From NCBI RefSeq assembly GCF_001642475.1, contig NW_019173995.1, forward strand, positions 62,001 to 126,000: a DNA stretch of 64,000 nt, read 5' to 3'. The stretch's first letter is position 1. Each line of letters starts with the position of its first letter. Shown one piece after another: positions 7,981 through 18,955 of the stretch. Source of the DNA: Fonsecaea monophora (taxonomy: Eukaryota; Ascomycota; Eurotiomycetes; Chaetothyriales; Herpotrichiellaceae). A program made the translations under genes and the position numbers. A model generated the notes under the pieces. That model worked only from the letters and a program-made list of their open reading frames with translations. It made no database searches and was not told where the DNA came from.

Positions 7981-10554
7981 CTAGCGAGCAGCAGATGACG
8001 GTCCCGAACCGTTCGGCAGCCCAATCGTGGCCAGGTACTTCTCGTGCACCTTCCTCTGTGCTTCCCATTCCTTCTTCAGCCTCTTCACCCGGCTTGCTGT
8101 CAGAGGCGTCCCGTCCTTGGCCGTCGTCGGCACACCATCCCCGTCCCATGACGAATACTCCACCGAATGTGGCGGTTTGAACATCTCGGTCGGACTGATC
8201 TTGGCCTTCTGGAGCTTCTCCTGCGCTTCCCTCTCGCGCTGTCTCCTCGCCTCCTCCTTTTGGCGGGCCTTGTCTTCCTTTTCGCGCCGCGCAGCCTTGA
8301 GGCCTTCGGTGACGGGCCGGACCAGCGCAGGGGCGTTTTCTCGATCTTCAAGGAATATGTCGAGTTGCCAGAGATCGACATCTCGGACTCGGTCGCAGAG
8401 CGCGAGGATCTGTTTGTTGATATCAAGCGGGGGTTGTGTGCCAGTGGGGGTGGAAGCTGTTTGGAGGGCGTCCCTGCTGAATTCGCTCAGTGCACGGGCA
8501 TACGAAGGTCGCGGTCTCCCGAGTGGAGGGGTATCTTCAAGCCCTGTCGGTGTGGTAGAAACGATTTCCTGGACTTTCTCGGCTGTGATGGATTTGGCAA
8601 TGGCGGCTTGCCGCAGTTCGTCACGTATTCTGGCCAGCGGATACACAAATTCTTTTGCGGCGTCGGGAATCTCTATGCCTTTCCAGCCGACCAGATTGGT
8701 GTCTGCTGGTTCAGAGCCATTCAGGCCGAAGATGTTGACTAGGCGTGTAACGAAAAGGCCGACCCTGCGATGATCGGCTGCAGTCAATTCGGAATTTTTG
8801 GCGCTGTTATTGTATGTGTTGATTAGCTGTGAGATGGTGTTCATGGCGACGGGTGTGTTGAAGGAGTCGAGTAACGCATTTCGAACCTTCTCTTCGGCGT
8901 CTAGTACGGCGTCTTCGAGACTGGCTCGCTGCTCATCGGAGGGTTTTGTGTTCTTCATGGCATCAACGGCATTGAGAAAGAAGTTGTCCACACGGTCTTC
9001 CCAGTTTCTGCCTTCGGTGACCATGTCGTCCGTGATCTCTATCCCGTCCTTCCAGTTTCCGAGCAGGAAGACAATCCGCAAACTCCTGGACGTCCAGTCC
9101 TTTCTCACATGGAGGGCTTCTCGGATGGTAGTGAAGTTTTTCAGGGATTTCGACATCTTTGAACCTTGAATGGACAGGTGGCCCATGTGGAGGAAGTAAT
9201 TCACCCATTGACCATGATTCGCCCAGAATGCCTCGCTCTGGGCGAGCTCATTGTCGTGGTGAGGAAAAGCCAGATCGATCCCGCCAGAGTGGATGTCCAT
9301 CTGTTGACCGAGCTTCCCAGACGCCATGGCTGAGCATTCAATGTGCCACCCCGGCCGACCAGGGCCCCATTCGCTGTCCCAGCTGGGCTCGCCGGGCTTG
9401 GACGCTTTCCACAGGGCAAAGTCGGCATCGGACCTCTTGGCTGAGGCGTCCTTTTGTGACAAGGCACCTTCGCCGTCGGCCTGCAGTTCTTTGTCGTTTT
9501 TGTTCCAGGGCTCTAACCGCGCATAAGGGTATCCGGCGGCCTCGAACGCTTTGATGTCGAAATACACCGAACCCTCTGACGTCCGGTATCCCATCTTGTT
9601 GTCCACGATCTTTTTGACAAATTCTGCAATCTCCTTGCCGTGCTCGGTGACCCGGACCAGGTCATCCGGATCCATGACGTTGAGGTCGTGCATGTCCTGG
9701 AAAAACCGGGCTTCGTATTCCTTTGTCAGTTTCGTGAACACGGCGTAGTCGTCCCCACGGATCGTTTTCCCAAACTGCTCGTCCAGAACCAGGCACATGG
9801 GATCGCTCACGCGGTTGTAGAACTCGTGCGGGGTCAGGAGTTTGGGATCTTGCATCAGGGCCTTTGCCGCGTTGCGGGCGGTGTTGATGTGCATCTTGAT
9901 CTTGGCCTCCTTGTCACCAGGCTTCGTGCCAGGCTCCAGACTGCCCCCCGCGAGGATGTCTCCATATATGTGCTCGACGAATCCGTCAAACGTCTCGGGC
10001 GTCGCTGAATCCTTGGGTCCGATGCGTTTCAGGTTCTTTTGGATGTAGTAGAGCCAGGCCTGCCGGGCGTCTTGACGGACTTGATCGTCGATGTACCTAA
10101 GATGGGTCCAAGTCAGCATCTCTATATGCACGGAAGTGTCTGCGGCTGCCGACAACAAAACATACCGGTGGTTCTTCTTGTATTCATCATATAGATGCCG
10201 TTGCCTCGCTCTTAAAATGATCTTATCATCAATGTCGGTCGTGTTCATCACGAGGCGGATCTTGAAGCCAAAGTAATCACGCAGAATACGTCGGATGATG
10301 TCCGTCGTCACATAGTTGCGCGCATGGCCCAGGTGGGCATCGTCGTAGACCGTGGGACCGCAGGCATACCACGAGATGTGGCCTTGCTGTATAGGGACAA
10401 AGGGGACTTTTGACCGGGTCAACGAGTTGTAGATCTTCAACTGCGGCTGGTGGGTGGTGCCCGTTGGCATGGTCCAGGGAGGTTGAGCCATTCTGGTGGA
10501 TTTGGTGCAGAGTCTCAGAGCTGATGAGCAGAATGGACGCTTCAAAAAGCTCAT
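7981..10554 (-). CDS. Cysteinyl-tRNA synthetase
   Basis: This class I enzyme charges tRNA-Cys. Exons are 10166-10554 and 7981-10096. The 69-nt intron (10097-10165, GTATGT to TTAG) is a multiple of three and stop-free. Splicing restores HRYIDDQVRQDARQ and gives 834 residues. The HIGH signature is HLGH at 74-77, preceded by the CGPTVYDDAHLG zinc/active-site region (C65), and KMSKS is at about 443-447. The C-terminal part has a charged helix (EEARRQREREAQEKLQ). The length suits the eukaryotic enzyme with its insertions. The first 21 residues are basic and Ser/Leu-rich with no acidic residue, and a second Met follows at position 22 (10491). This suggests mitochondrial and cytosolic forms from two start codons. 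Confidence 0.95.
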   Translation of the reverse strand: MSFLKRPFCSSALRLCTKSTRMAQPPWTMPTGTTHQPQLKIYNSLTRSKVPFVPIQQGHISWYACGPTVYDDAHLGHARNYVTTDIIRRILRDYFGFKIRLVMNTTDIDDKIILRARQRHLYDEYKKNHRYVLLSAAADTSVHIEMLTWTHLRYIDDQVRQDARQAWLYYIQKNLKRIGPKDSATPETFDGFVEHIYGDILAGGSLEPGTKPGDKEAKIKMHINTARNAAKALMQDPKLLTPHEFYNRVSDPMCLVLDEQFGKTIRGDDYAVFTKLTKEYEARFFQDMHDLNVMDPDDLVRVTEHGKEIAEFVKKIVDNKMGYRTSEGSVYFDIKAFEAAGYPYARLEPWNKNDKELQADGEGALSQKDASAKRSDADFALWKASKPGEPSWDSEWGPGRPGWHIECSAMASGKLGQQMDIHSGGIDLAFPHHDNELAQSEAFWANHGQWVNYFLHMGHLSIQGSKMSKSLKNFTTIREALHVRKDWTSRSLRIVFLLGNWKDGIEITDDMVTEGRNWEDRVDNFFLNAVDAMKNTKPSDEQRASLEDAVLDAEEKVRNALLDSFNTPVAMNTISQLINTYNNSAKNSELTAADHRRVGLFVTRLVNIFGLNGSEPADTNLVGWKGIEIPDAAKEFVYPLARIRDELRQAAIAKSITAEKVQEIVSTTPTGLEDTPPLGRPRPSYARALSEFSRDALQTASTPTGTQPPLDINKQILALCDRVRDVDLWQLDIFLEDRENAPALVRPVTEGLKAARREKEDKARQKEEARRQREREAQEKLQKAKISPTEMFKPPHSVEYSSWDGDGVPTTAKDGTPLTASRVKRLKKEWEAQRKVHEKYLATIGLPNGSGPSSAAR

Positions 10555-10971
10555 GAGACTCTAGGCTTCTCTTACTGAGTCACCTCCCCTTGAGTTGGGC
10601 GCAGGCAAGGCAGTTAGTTTTTGAGTCACGCAGCGACGAATGGAATTTCGATTTGGACTGGAATGAGGCTCGCAAAATCATCGAATAATAATAAAAATAC
10701 CCCGGAGCCACTTGTGCCACTTTCACCCACTTAAATATGAGGAGGCCACAAGCAAACAAGCTAGCTTGTTAGGACCTTTTTTGGACTGCGGGTCGGATGC
10801 TATGGGCGCCTCATTCTATGAGTGATCATCATTTTCGTTCCTGAAAGGAATGTAAAGGTACCGAGTACAATCAGTGCATCCATACAATTTGAGCATCTCT
10901 GTCTCTACAAAATTGCAAGTTTGTTCCTTGTAAATGCTTGAGCCATGCAGAAACGCCTTCTAATAATCCTG
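10555..10971. promoter_or_regulatory. CysRS upstream region
   Basis: This 417-bp stretch lies between the CysRS start and the 3' end of the arylsulfotransferase-like gene, both on the minus strand, so it should hold the CysRS promoter and the other gene's 3' UTR. It contains an AT-rich stretch (about 10684-10700) and one exact copy of TACCGAGTAC (10859-10868). Confidence 0.45.
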
Positions 10972-12770
10972 TCACGATTTTTTCCAAACAACCCACGAAA
11001 CGCCTCTCTTACTGGCTCCCTTGTGCTGTGAGAACCATTTGTAGCCCATCCAGGCCATCTTGGATGCCAAACCCCATAGAAACACAGCAAGGAGGAAGCC
11101 CCACCAACTCCCAGAGCTTTCTCGTGGAGCGATATCCGAGTATCCCAAGATCTGACCCTCGCGACCCAAGGCGCCAACGCGGAATTGGGAATACTGAGAT
11201 AGTTGAGATAGATCAAAGCTTTCTTCAAAGAACTCCTTATCAATGAAATCGAGATCGGTCCATTCCTCCTCTTCTTGCTCTCCTGTGCCACCTCCCTGCA
11301 ATACCCATGCCACTACTTCAGTCGCTCCATTCCAACTGACGTAGAGTATATCGTCCAAGATGGTGGCGGCTGGCGGCTGTCGAGGCTCACCGACCCAGTC
11401 CGCTGATCGGTAAGCCCTATACGAAACTGCAGTAGTGAAGACATGAAGCCATGGTGCACCGTAATGGACCTCGCACAGCAGAGTGCCGTCCAGAGAAAAT
11501 TCGCTCAAAACTGGCGAGTGGCCAAAGCCCACAAACATGTGTCTGCTGTCAGGAAGGTATTGCGCCGACCCTTGAGAAGGTGTCCGTGTTTGATATTGAG
11601 AAATATAAGAATGCAGGAGGGTTACAGTCCGGTTGGCGATGTCCAGTTGGAGCATTAGCGCTCGACTGTAGGGACCGTCGACATGCAAGGGCCCTCCCTC
11701 CTTGTTGTCGAAAAGCGTCAGAATCCCTTCTTGTTCGTCCAACCATCGGGCATCGTGCTGCCACCTGAAGTTGAGCGCGTCGCCCCCTGAAAGATCCTTG
11801 AATTGATTACGTTGGCCGCCAAGGATCCACATAATCTCGCCATCTGGGCTGATGCAGGTGACCGTGTGGGTGTGGCGCGAAGAGATGAGATAATTGCCTT
11901 TGGAGTCTTTGTCGACGCTGTTGATGTGGAAGAAGTCGAAAGGAATACTTTTGATATATCCGCCGAATGGGTGAGTCATGAAGGTCTCATTGACCTGAAA
12001 ATGCTCCGAGGCTTTCCACTCGAAGAGCAGCTCACCAGTCGCAATATCAACTTCCTGGAAGCCACTGTCGGTGACCCATCCATTCTTCCATTTTCCCAAT
12101 GAGGAGAGGTCAGCTGGGGTGATGTTGTAGAATGTTAACAGTGCGGTATTGTCTTTGGTGATCTTGAACTCGTGCAGGTCGCCTTCGATGTCGCTTCCTC
12201 GAGCAACTGCTGCAACTGTGTGTTTGATCTCGTACGAGCTATCCAGCTAGTCCTTTCATTAGTAGCGGACATATGATGACAAAGTCGCAAACTCACCATG
12301 TAATAGACGCCTTTGCCCATAGTCCCTCCCTTTTTACCGGACCAGAACGTCAAGTATTGCTGACCCATATAACTCTGCACCTTCAGGTTCGTCGTCACAT
12401 CAAAATTCTGTCCTTTCCAAACAAGCTCACTGTTGCTGTCCAGGATAGCTGGACCAGGATTAGGCATTGAGCCACCATTGTAATTGAGAAAGGTATATCC
12501 CTTGTCACAATTTGGGTCATATTTGCTTATGCTCACTCGCGGCGAACTCAACCCATTGGAGATATATGTCTGCGATGGTGAACCACCATAAAAGCCCAGA
12601 TCATACAAGGTCGGATTCAGCGTCGGAGACAACCAGATAAGGAGCGGAATTGCAGCATATGAAATGGTTAGGTAGAGGGCAAAAGCACCAGCGACAACAA
12701 CGACTGCCCAGAGGAGAAGCCTGATGGCAAAAGGCTTCATCTCGAAGCGCCGATGCCCCATGAGAGGCAT
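10972..12770 (-). CDS. Arylsulfotransferase-like membrane protein
   Basis: Exons 12297-12770 and 10972-12246 are joined across a 50-nt intron (GTGAGT, TACTAAT branch, CTAG), giving 582 residues. The fungal arylsulfotransferase-like family has this layout: an N-terminal membrane span (about residues 15-45), then a long repeat-built domain that probably folds as a beta-propeller. Recognisable blocks are GPAILDSNSELVWKG, DFFHINSVDKDSKGNYLISSRH, GEIMWILGG, FRWQHDARWLD and SQGSAQYLPDSRHMFVGFGH. A second hydrophobic segment near the C-terminus (SWWGFLLAVFLWGLASKM) suggests a second membrane anchor. The large domain is probably lumenal or extracellular. Sulfotransfer activity is inferred from family only and the substrate is unknown. 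The Met at 12770 could be replaced by a close in-frame Met (residue 4 or 11). Confidence 0.8.
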
Positions 12771-14426
12771 TGGAGCAGGGCCAAGGCAGCATTGTAGCTA
12801 TCCTTCACGCAGAAAGAGGCCAACACGTACTATATGTAAAAAAAATACAGCTGTTTCATGGTGGACAAGGGGAAAAAAGGACTAGCGACGATACCAAGCG
12901 ACGGCTTGTCGTCTTTTGACCAACCACGAAGACCGCCACACTGTTGACGACATACCCAGTTCAGCATCGGAAAGGGTCGACCAAAGTGGCGGTTGATACA
13001 TCGGCGGTTTGATTTAAGACTGTGGGCAAACAGTCCGCGTAATTTCGGGGACGTGATAGTGGGCATTCGAGCTTGGAAGAGGGTAGATTTTCCCTTGTCC
13101 CACGACGCTGGCCAGGTTAGCAGCTTGAGCAGGTAACATGTGGATAAGAATGCCGCCGCAAAGGAGGCTTAGCAGATGCAATGAAACGGGATCCTATCAA
13201 GACGGCATGAGACGCGACAAGAGTCAAGTGTGGGGATAAGTAGCGGATGCCAATGCTTGAGGTGATGCTCGTCTCTTCTTGTCTACATGGATGGGCGGGC
13301 TTGGTGTCTTGATGGTGGCATGGGCGGGCATGAATGTCGTTGATGGCTTGCATTGCTCCATGTCACTGGTGGTATTGCGCCACCAAGACCTTACAAGATG
13401 GAGGAAGCTAGAGAATGTCCTGGCCAAAGTCTGCGATCTCATCGTACCAAGTCGACTTGGACAAGCACACCCGGGTCATTTTCCGGTGGGTTGTGATTTG
13501 ACTTCCCAGCCTCAGGATGGCTCGCAAAAACTGCCCAGAGGAGGATGGTTTGCGACGATATCGGCAGTATGAGGTATACAGGGTGGATATGCCGCTGGGG
13601 TAGCAAGAAATGGATGTGAAGTGCAGGTGAAGCGCAGCGCAGGAGAGAGAGAGAGGGAGGCAGAGAGAATGAGCAAGATGCCGTCCAAGCCGGATCAACC
13701 ACCGCAGGTGCCACACACCAACCCACCCGGTAATTATCCGCCTCGCCGTCTATCTTTCTGTCACTATGTACTACTTGGACGAGTAATTACTACCACCACC
13801 ACCACCATCATTTTCAAGACTTGCCGTCTGCACCTTCACTCCTTCGCCAGAACCGAGTTGGGCCTCCGCGCCACAGTTCAAATAGACACTCGGAAGTCGG
13901 CCACGGGCTCCATCCCTCAGTCATTGATCGACACTCTAGCATGACAGCCCGTAGCCGCTATCAGGGCCGTACCCACGCTTGACAGGATCCGGACTGGTAC
14001 AGCAGAACCAATAATTGATGGGATACTCCGAGTACAAGTAGGTGAAGTTGATCAACACCAATCCCAACCCTCAATTCCCCAATACCGGGTGACAACGACC
14101 AGGCACAGGACCAACAACCGAACACCACTATCGATCCTATCCACACCCACGTGCATCCATCGTTCTGCTTTGCTGCCACCCAGCCTACACTTTTGCCGAA
14201 GCCAAGACTCTAGCTCGAGATATTCGTCGCCACCAATAACGGCGATATCAGAGGGTACCAAAGGCCGGCGAAAGAGTCTGTCCTTCTCAAAAGAGGAAAA
14301 GAGCAACCACCCAATAGACACCATCTCGGCACTATCACTCCGTGGCATAGCCGCATGCCCTCTTGCCATCTTTGCTCCAGCCCATTCTCGTCCTAGCTAC
14401 CGCCATTCGGTGCCCGGAACTTCTCC
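12771..14426. other. Intergenic region upstream of the arylsulfotransferase-like gene
   Basis: About 1.66 kb has no supported gene. Short frames on both strands lack family features or credible splice partners. It includes a GA-rich run (13639-13670) and an ACC microsatellite (about 13791-13807). It should hold the promoter of the 12770 start and the 3' UTR of the RTA1-like gene. Confidence 0.5.
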
Positions 14427-15568
14427 TCAGGACAACTCCAGCGTCATGTGGCCCTGCGAAAGCTTAGCAAAAGGGCCCTTGTCTGCATTCCTTGAGAACT
14501 GTTGTTCCCTTCTCCTAATCCCCAGATATGGCAAATAATGGCCTGGGTGAACGACAATGAAGACAATCACCACAAGGAACATCAGCGCCGAATCAAAGGC
14601 ATAGAAGAACCACTCGTGATCGATGAGGTAATTGCTCGTCCCCAAGACGAATTCGATGAAGCGAAGCAGCGTCCGAATCAGAATCAATACATTGGCCACG
14701 TTGATCACCGTCAAGAACAACTGCCAGTTGCGCTCCTTCGGTAGTGACACATCTCGAAGCGTGGTCCTCAGCAGGACGTTGAGTCGCAGGGCGGCGAAGA
14801 CGAAGAAGCCGAATGATGCCAACTGTAAACCCAGTCCGACCAGCACCACGTTTTTCCCGGTGTTTGCGTGCTCTTTCGTGTTTGCTCCGGCGACCATGGC
14901 GCCTCCAATGACCTGCACAAAGAAGCTGAAGACATCCGATCCTACAAACACGGGGGTGATCCTGCGTGCAGGCACCCACAGATGGCGAGCTGTCTGAAAG
15001 CGTGGAGGGACCACCCATAACACGACCCGGCCGAACGCCATATAACAGGCTGCCGCCATCACGGCGGGCGCGACGAGAACTGGTTTGGTGGTTAGCGGAG
15101 AAAGAGAATGGTAAGAAATATAGGGGCCTCTAGTTCCTTGCCGGGTTGCTATGCTTTCTTTTGTTTGGGGGCGACCTACTCATAACAGTCTGGACGATGA
15201 AGACGCTCTTGCCATCGAGATTTTTGATGGAAATAGATCGAGTCAGATATCCAACAAACTCCACTGTGTCAAGGTCAGGACAGCCATGCAGCAGCAAATG
15301 GAGGGTACGACGGGTCAGACTCACTAGCCACCGCAAAGTTCATGGACCACCAAAACCAGGATCGGTGCCAGAACATCATGCCCAGATTCGTGATCGATGC
15401 AGCACCATACAGCACGAGAAAAATGACCGACGCGGCAAATGATGGAACATAGTTGTATCGGCCTTCCTTTGCGAAATCTTGAGGAGACTTGTTGCCGGAC
15501 TCGCTCTCGTTGACGGCTCGAGAAGCAAGCTGGAGGAGGGTTGGAATAGATCTGCCCAAAGCGTCCAT
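14427..15568 (-). CDS. RTA1-like lipid-translocating exporter family protein
   Basis: Exons are 15325-15568, 15180-15263 and 14427-15079. Introns are 61 nt (GTGAGT...ACAG) and 100 nt (GTAGGT...CCAG), and the product is 326 residues. Splicing restores NFAVAMEFVGYLTR and QTVMILVAPAVMAAACYM, both typical of the fungal RTA1 family. Seven hydrophobic segments can be counted, as in the family, with its usual RTLLRFIEF then EWFFYAFDSALMFL pattern in the last two. Known members (yeast Rta1, Rsb1) sit in the plasma membrane and influence tolerance to sterol-active compounds or sphingoid bases. A role in lipid movement is inference here. Candidate N-glycosylation near residue 20 (NES) suggests an extracellular N-terminus. 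Confidence 0.85.
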
Positions 15569-16425
15569 GATGCCACAGGGTTTGATATGAGGAATTAACA
15601 GTTTCCGAGCAGTGCAATAACTCAGTTGACTGGCGACAGACCTGAAGCGCCAACTTCTAGAAGGATGACCACAGACAGGCTGCAAGCTATAGGTAAGAAA
15701 ATCGTCTTCGTGGATCTATGCTTCAATGTCTTATTACACTGGTCGAGTATGCTCCAGCCGGGGACAATGAATCGGTGGCAACAAGGTGCATCATATTTGT
15801 GCCATTCCCGACGCAAAGCCTTTCGCAGGCCCATCTGGATCGGGTCCTCGAAAAAGACTACGAGTGCCACCCCTGAGTGGGTTGTTTCAGGCACTAATAA
15901 CATCGCACTTCTCTTAGCGAACAGGTCTCAGGCAGCAGGCAATCTCGAAACCCATTCCAAAATTGGCTGACAGTTCCACAGCTCGCAACTCTTTCCGCTT
16001 GAGGATTAGCCAGAGCCTGATGAAAGAAAACCTAGAGGCTCGATTGGGGCGGTGCTTCTGGACGCAGACATTATGACAAACTCCGAAGAGGTTCTCACGG
16101 TCTGTGAATTCAAGCCTAGAAGGAAGACGTGCCTCTCAGGTGTTGCCATGGAGTAGATTGTCCTCGTCATCGATCCTGACGGGAACAAAGTCACGTGGCA
16201 GGCTGAATCTCATGGTTACGCCTTGAGGCGGCCTTGCAAATCGCCGAGATGGATCCATCAGCTAGGCTAACATGGCAATAGGCCCCTTAATAATGGATGT
16301 CCTGTGTGTTCAGCGCGATATCAGATCCCACCAAGGCTGACTCTGGTGTGGCTTCTAGAAACAGGGGTAAGGCATTACATTGTCCCGAGATGCATCGCCC
16401 TTGGGGCATTCAACTCAGCCACTAG
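15569..16425. other. Intergenic region, RTA1-like promoter side
   Basis: About 860 bp lie between the RTA1-like start and the 3' end of TRM61, both on the minus strand. Frames such as 15626-15970 (+) have no recognisable feature. No repeat or RNA gene is seen. Confidence 0.5.
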
Positions 16426-18180
16426 TCACATGGCATTCTTTGCGACCTCTGCGTTCACCTCCGACTCTTTGTCCTTAACACCGTTTTGGAGCTGACCTTT
16501 CGCTCTTAGTTTCGCTTCCTTCTTCAGTTGGCGCTGGCTCTTGGGCGCATGCGATACCATCTTGACATGCTTCGACCACCTCTCCTGTGCTAAGGCTTCG
16601 TCTTCTTCGGTCCAGAGCCTTGGTAATACGGCAAAGACGAGGTACGAAGTGTGGGTTTTCACTTCGGCCTCTGTCCTGTGCACGAGCCTGCCTCCGTTGA
16701 ATGGTAGTTTTCCCACGTCGACTTGGTGTTGCTGGTCCTTGACCTTTCTAGACTTGTTGTCTTCATCCAAGCTCTTTCCTGTGTGGAAATCCTTTAATCG
16801 TTGTTCTACCTCTCTGAGTCGAGAGACCGCCTCCTCAACATTCGCAGCAAAAGCGTTGGTGCCGCGCATGCCATTGTACTGCAAGCCGGTGTATTCTCGT
16901 CGAACGTCGATGCGCTTGTGTTGGACTTCGACCATCTCGATCTCGATCCAGTCATATTTCCGAAGCGCGGAGATGGTTTTTTGCGCCTGTTCGATACAAG
17001 GGCTAAATGTGCATATATGGACCGCCGAGTGAGGGTCGAGGACGCTGGGGGAACCTTGCTGCGACAACTCGCGCGTCAAATGTGGAAGAGCTTCCCACGG
17101 ACAAGGCAGGTCCAGAAAGACGGCGTTTGCGTTGGGAGACGTTTTCTCGCCGGTGGGAATGTCTTCAGAATCGTAGATCAGAAACCCATCTCTGTAGACA
17201 TCTCGATGCATGGCGTGCACCACGGTGTCTAGTCCGTGCTGGACCATCTCCGCCTTGACCTTTTCGTGCCGCTCGCGGTGAAATTCGTAGCTGAATACTC
17301 GTCCGAACCGGTCGATGTCCCCGTGTCCCTTGGCCTTGTCATCTGGCGTGGTTTCTCCAATCCCCTCTTTCTCTCCCTGCACTGCGTCGGGGACGTCACT
17401 GCTCCTCCCTTCCTCCTCGTCCGCACTTTGACGAGAACGGTGCTCGTCTTCGGGATACCCGCAAAAGACAGCCCTGGCGGCGGCGTGTGTGAAACTCCCG
17501 CTGCCACTGCCCGCCTCGATCAGCCTGCTCCCCGGCCTCGCGCGGATCCGGTGCAAGATGTAGCTGTAGTCGGGCGTGTAGACGACCTGGGTCCGGTGGG
17601 GGAGACTGGTGGTCCAGTTCTCGGGCGTGGGCGGGAGGACGTGCACGAAGCCCGACTCGGCCACGACGGCCTCCTTGACTGCTGCTCCCTCGACCGCCCC
17701 CGTCCCTTCTCCTCTTTGCACCCCGTCTTGCGGAGGATTTACCTGCTCGCTTCTTCGGCCTCCCTCCTCTTCGTCCCCTTCCACCACCAACTCCTCCTCC
17801 GCCGCCGTCTTTATTCGCCTGTCTTCATCTTCCAAGAGCGCTTCGTCGGCCTTTCGTTTCTTCCCGCCGCCGCCGGAGACGACATCCTTTCCCTTCTGTT
17901 GTTGCTGCTTCTGTTTCTGCTTCTGCTTGATCCGCCCCCTCGAGCCGGTATCGACTTTGCTGGCCCGGATCTGGCTCCCCCAGGGAGCGCCGATGATGGT
18001 CGAGTGCGGAAACGAGCCGAACCGCGTGTTGGTCACCACGCCCTCGGCGTACCCGTCGTCGGCGTCCCGGGTCACCTGTGTGGAGAGAACGACGGGCAGG
18101 GCCTGGTCGCGGCGCAGGTGCAGCGAGGCCAGGTCGTGCTCTTTGGCGACGCGCGTCGGGGTGAGGAATGTCGAGACCAT
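16426..18180 (-). CDS. TRM61: tRNA (adenine-58-N1)-methyltransferase catalytic subunit Trm61
   Basis: The intronless frame encodes 584 residues. With Trm6, this SAM-dependent subunit makes m1A58 in the T-loop of tRNAs in the nucleus, including initiator tRNA. An N-terminal domain with GSFPHSTIIGAPWGSQI comes first, then a low-complexity Lys/Gln/Glu-rich insert (about residues 75-170). The Rossmann domain begins with LPHRTQVVYTPDYSYI, with SAM-binding EAGSGSGSFTHA at 222-233, the acidic SYEFHRERHEK region, VFLDLPCPWEALPH and the VEEAVSRL region. The product is longer than yeast Trm61 (about 380) mainly because of the acidic/basic inserts. The C-terminus is basic and may aid RNA or nuclear binding. 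Confidence 0.93.
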   Translation of the reverse strand: MVSTFLTPTRVAKEHDLASLHLRRDQALPVVLSTQVTRDADDGYAEGVVTNTRFGSFPHSTIIGAPWGSQIRASKVDTGSRGRIKQKQKQKQQQQKGKDVVSGGGGKKRKADEALLEDEDRRIKTAAEEELVVEGDEEEGGRRSEQVNPPQDGVQRGEGTGAVEGAAVKEAVVAESGFVHVLPPTPENWTTSLPHRTQVVYTPDYSYILHRIRARPGSRLIEAGSGSGSFTHAAARAVFCGYPEDEHRSRQSADEEEGRSSDVPDAVQGEKEGIGETTPDDKAKGHGDIDRFGRVFSYEFHRERHEKVKAEMVQHGLDTVVHAMHRDVYRDGFLIYDSEDIPTGEKTSPNANAVFLDLPCPWEALPHLTRELSQQGSPSVLDPHSAVHICTFSPCIEQAQKTISALRKYDWIEIEMVEVQHKRIDVRREYTGLQYNGMRGTNAFAANVEEAVSRLREVEQRLKDFHTGKSLDEDNKSRKVKDQQHQVDVGKLPFNGGRLVHRTEAEVKTHTSYLVFAVLPRLWTEEDEALAQERWSKHVKMVSHAPKSQRQLKKEAKLRAKGQLQNGVKDKESEVNAEVAKNAM

Positions 18181-18955
18181 GGCTAGGTGTCCCCCCCTTT
18201 TCCCTCTTCACGGTCGTTTGGCTCTCGTCGATTCTCCTTTCCCTATTCTACCCTCTCACTCACTCTCTTTCCAACGCTTTGATCTTGTCGTGCAGCACGG
18301 AACAGATAACCAATATCTTCTAAATCCTCGATCTGGTGGTAAGAACAGGGCCCCCGAAGGGCAAAGACGAAAGCTCGACAACAAGACCCGAAACACCTTT
18401 TTGCGTTGAAATTTCTCGTCTATGTTTTAAAAACCCGTGGATATTGCCCCAAAAGATGGATGAGATACCCTTGAAGACTCCTGTGATAGATTTCTAGGTT
18501 TGAGTAAGTATTAGTTTGGGGATTATTTTGTACAGGCTGAGAAAAGATTTTGAAGGTGAAGAGGAATAAAAGTGAAGAAGAAAGGATATGGCACTCGAGT
18601 TGAGTGGGAGAGTTTGTTTGAAAATTGATATCACGTGTAGATAAGGGTGGATGATTTTCTTATCTGTAGGTACTGCCAGACCAATTGTCTACAGCACGCA
18701 GTACTTGTCGATAAATGGACCTCGTACCTGCTGTATGTCGTACAGCCTCGCAATGTCTCCGTAGGTAGTTAGGTATGTTGTCCAAATTCATTGACATGTT
18801 CAAGCGCATATGCACGTCATCCCACATGATCTAGTGATGTATATATGAAACTCGTGGCCCAGCATCCGCCTTGTTGCACCATCAGGCTGATCCCTCCCTC
18901 CTTGCTCCGACCCTCGCAATATATATCCATAGACACACCGTTGGTTTCCCTACCC
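18181..18955. promoter_or_regulatory. TRM61 upstream region
   Basis: The span holds the TRM61 promoter (minus strand) and the 3' flank of the S33 peptidase gene. It is AT-richer than the flanking coding DNA around 18410-18700. No gene or RNA is recognised. Confidence 0.45.
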
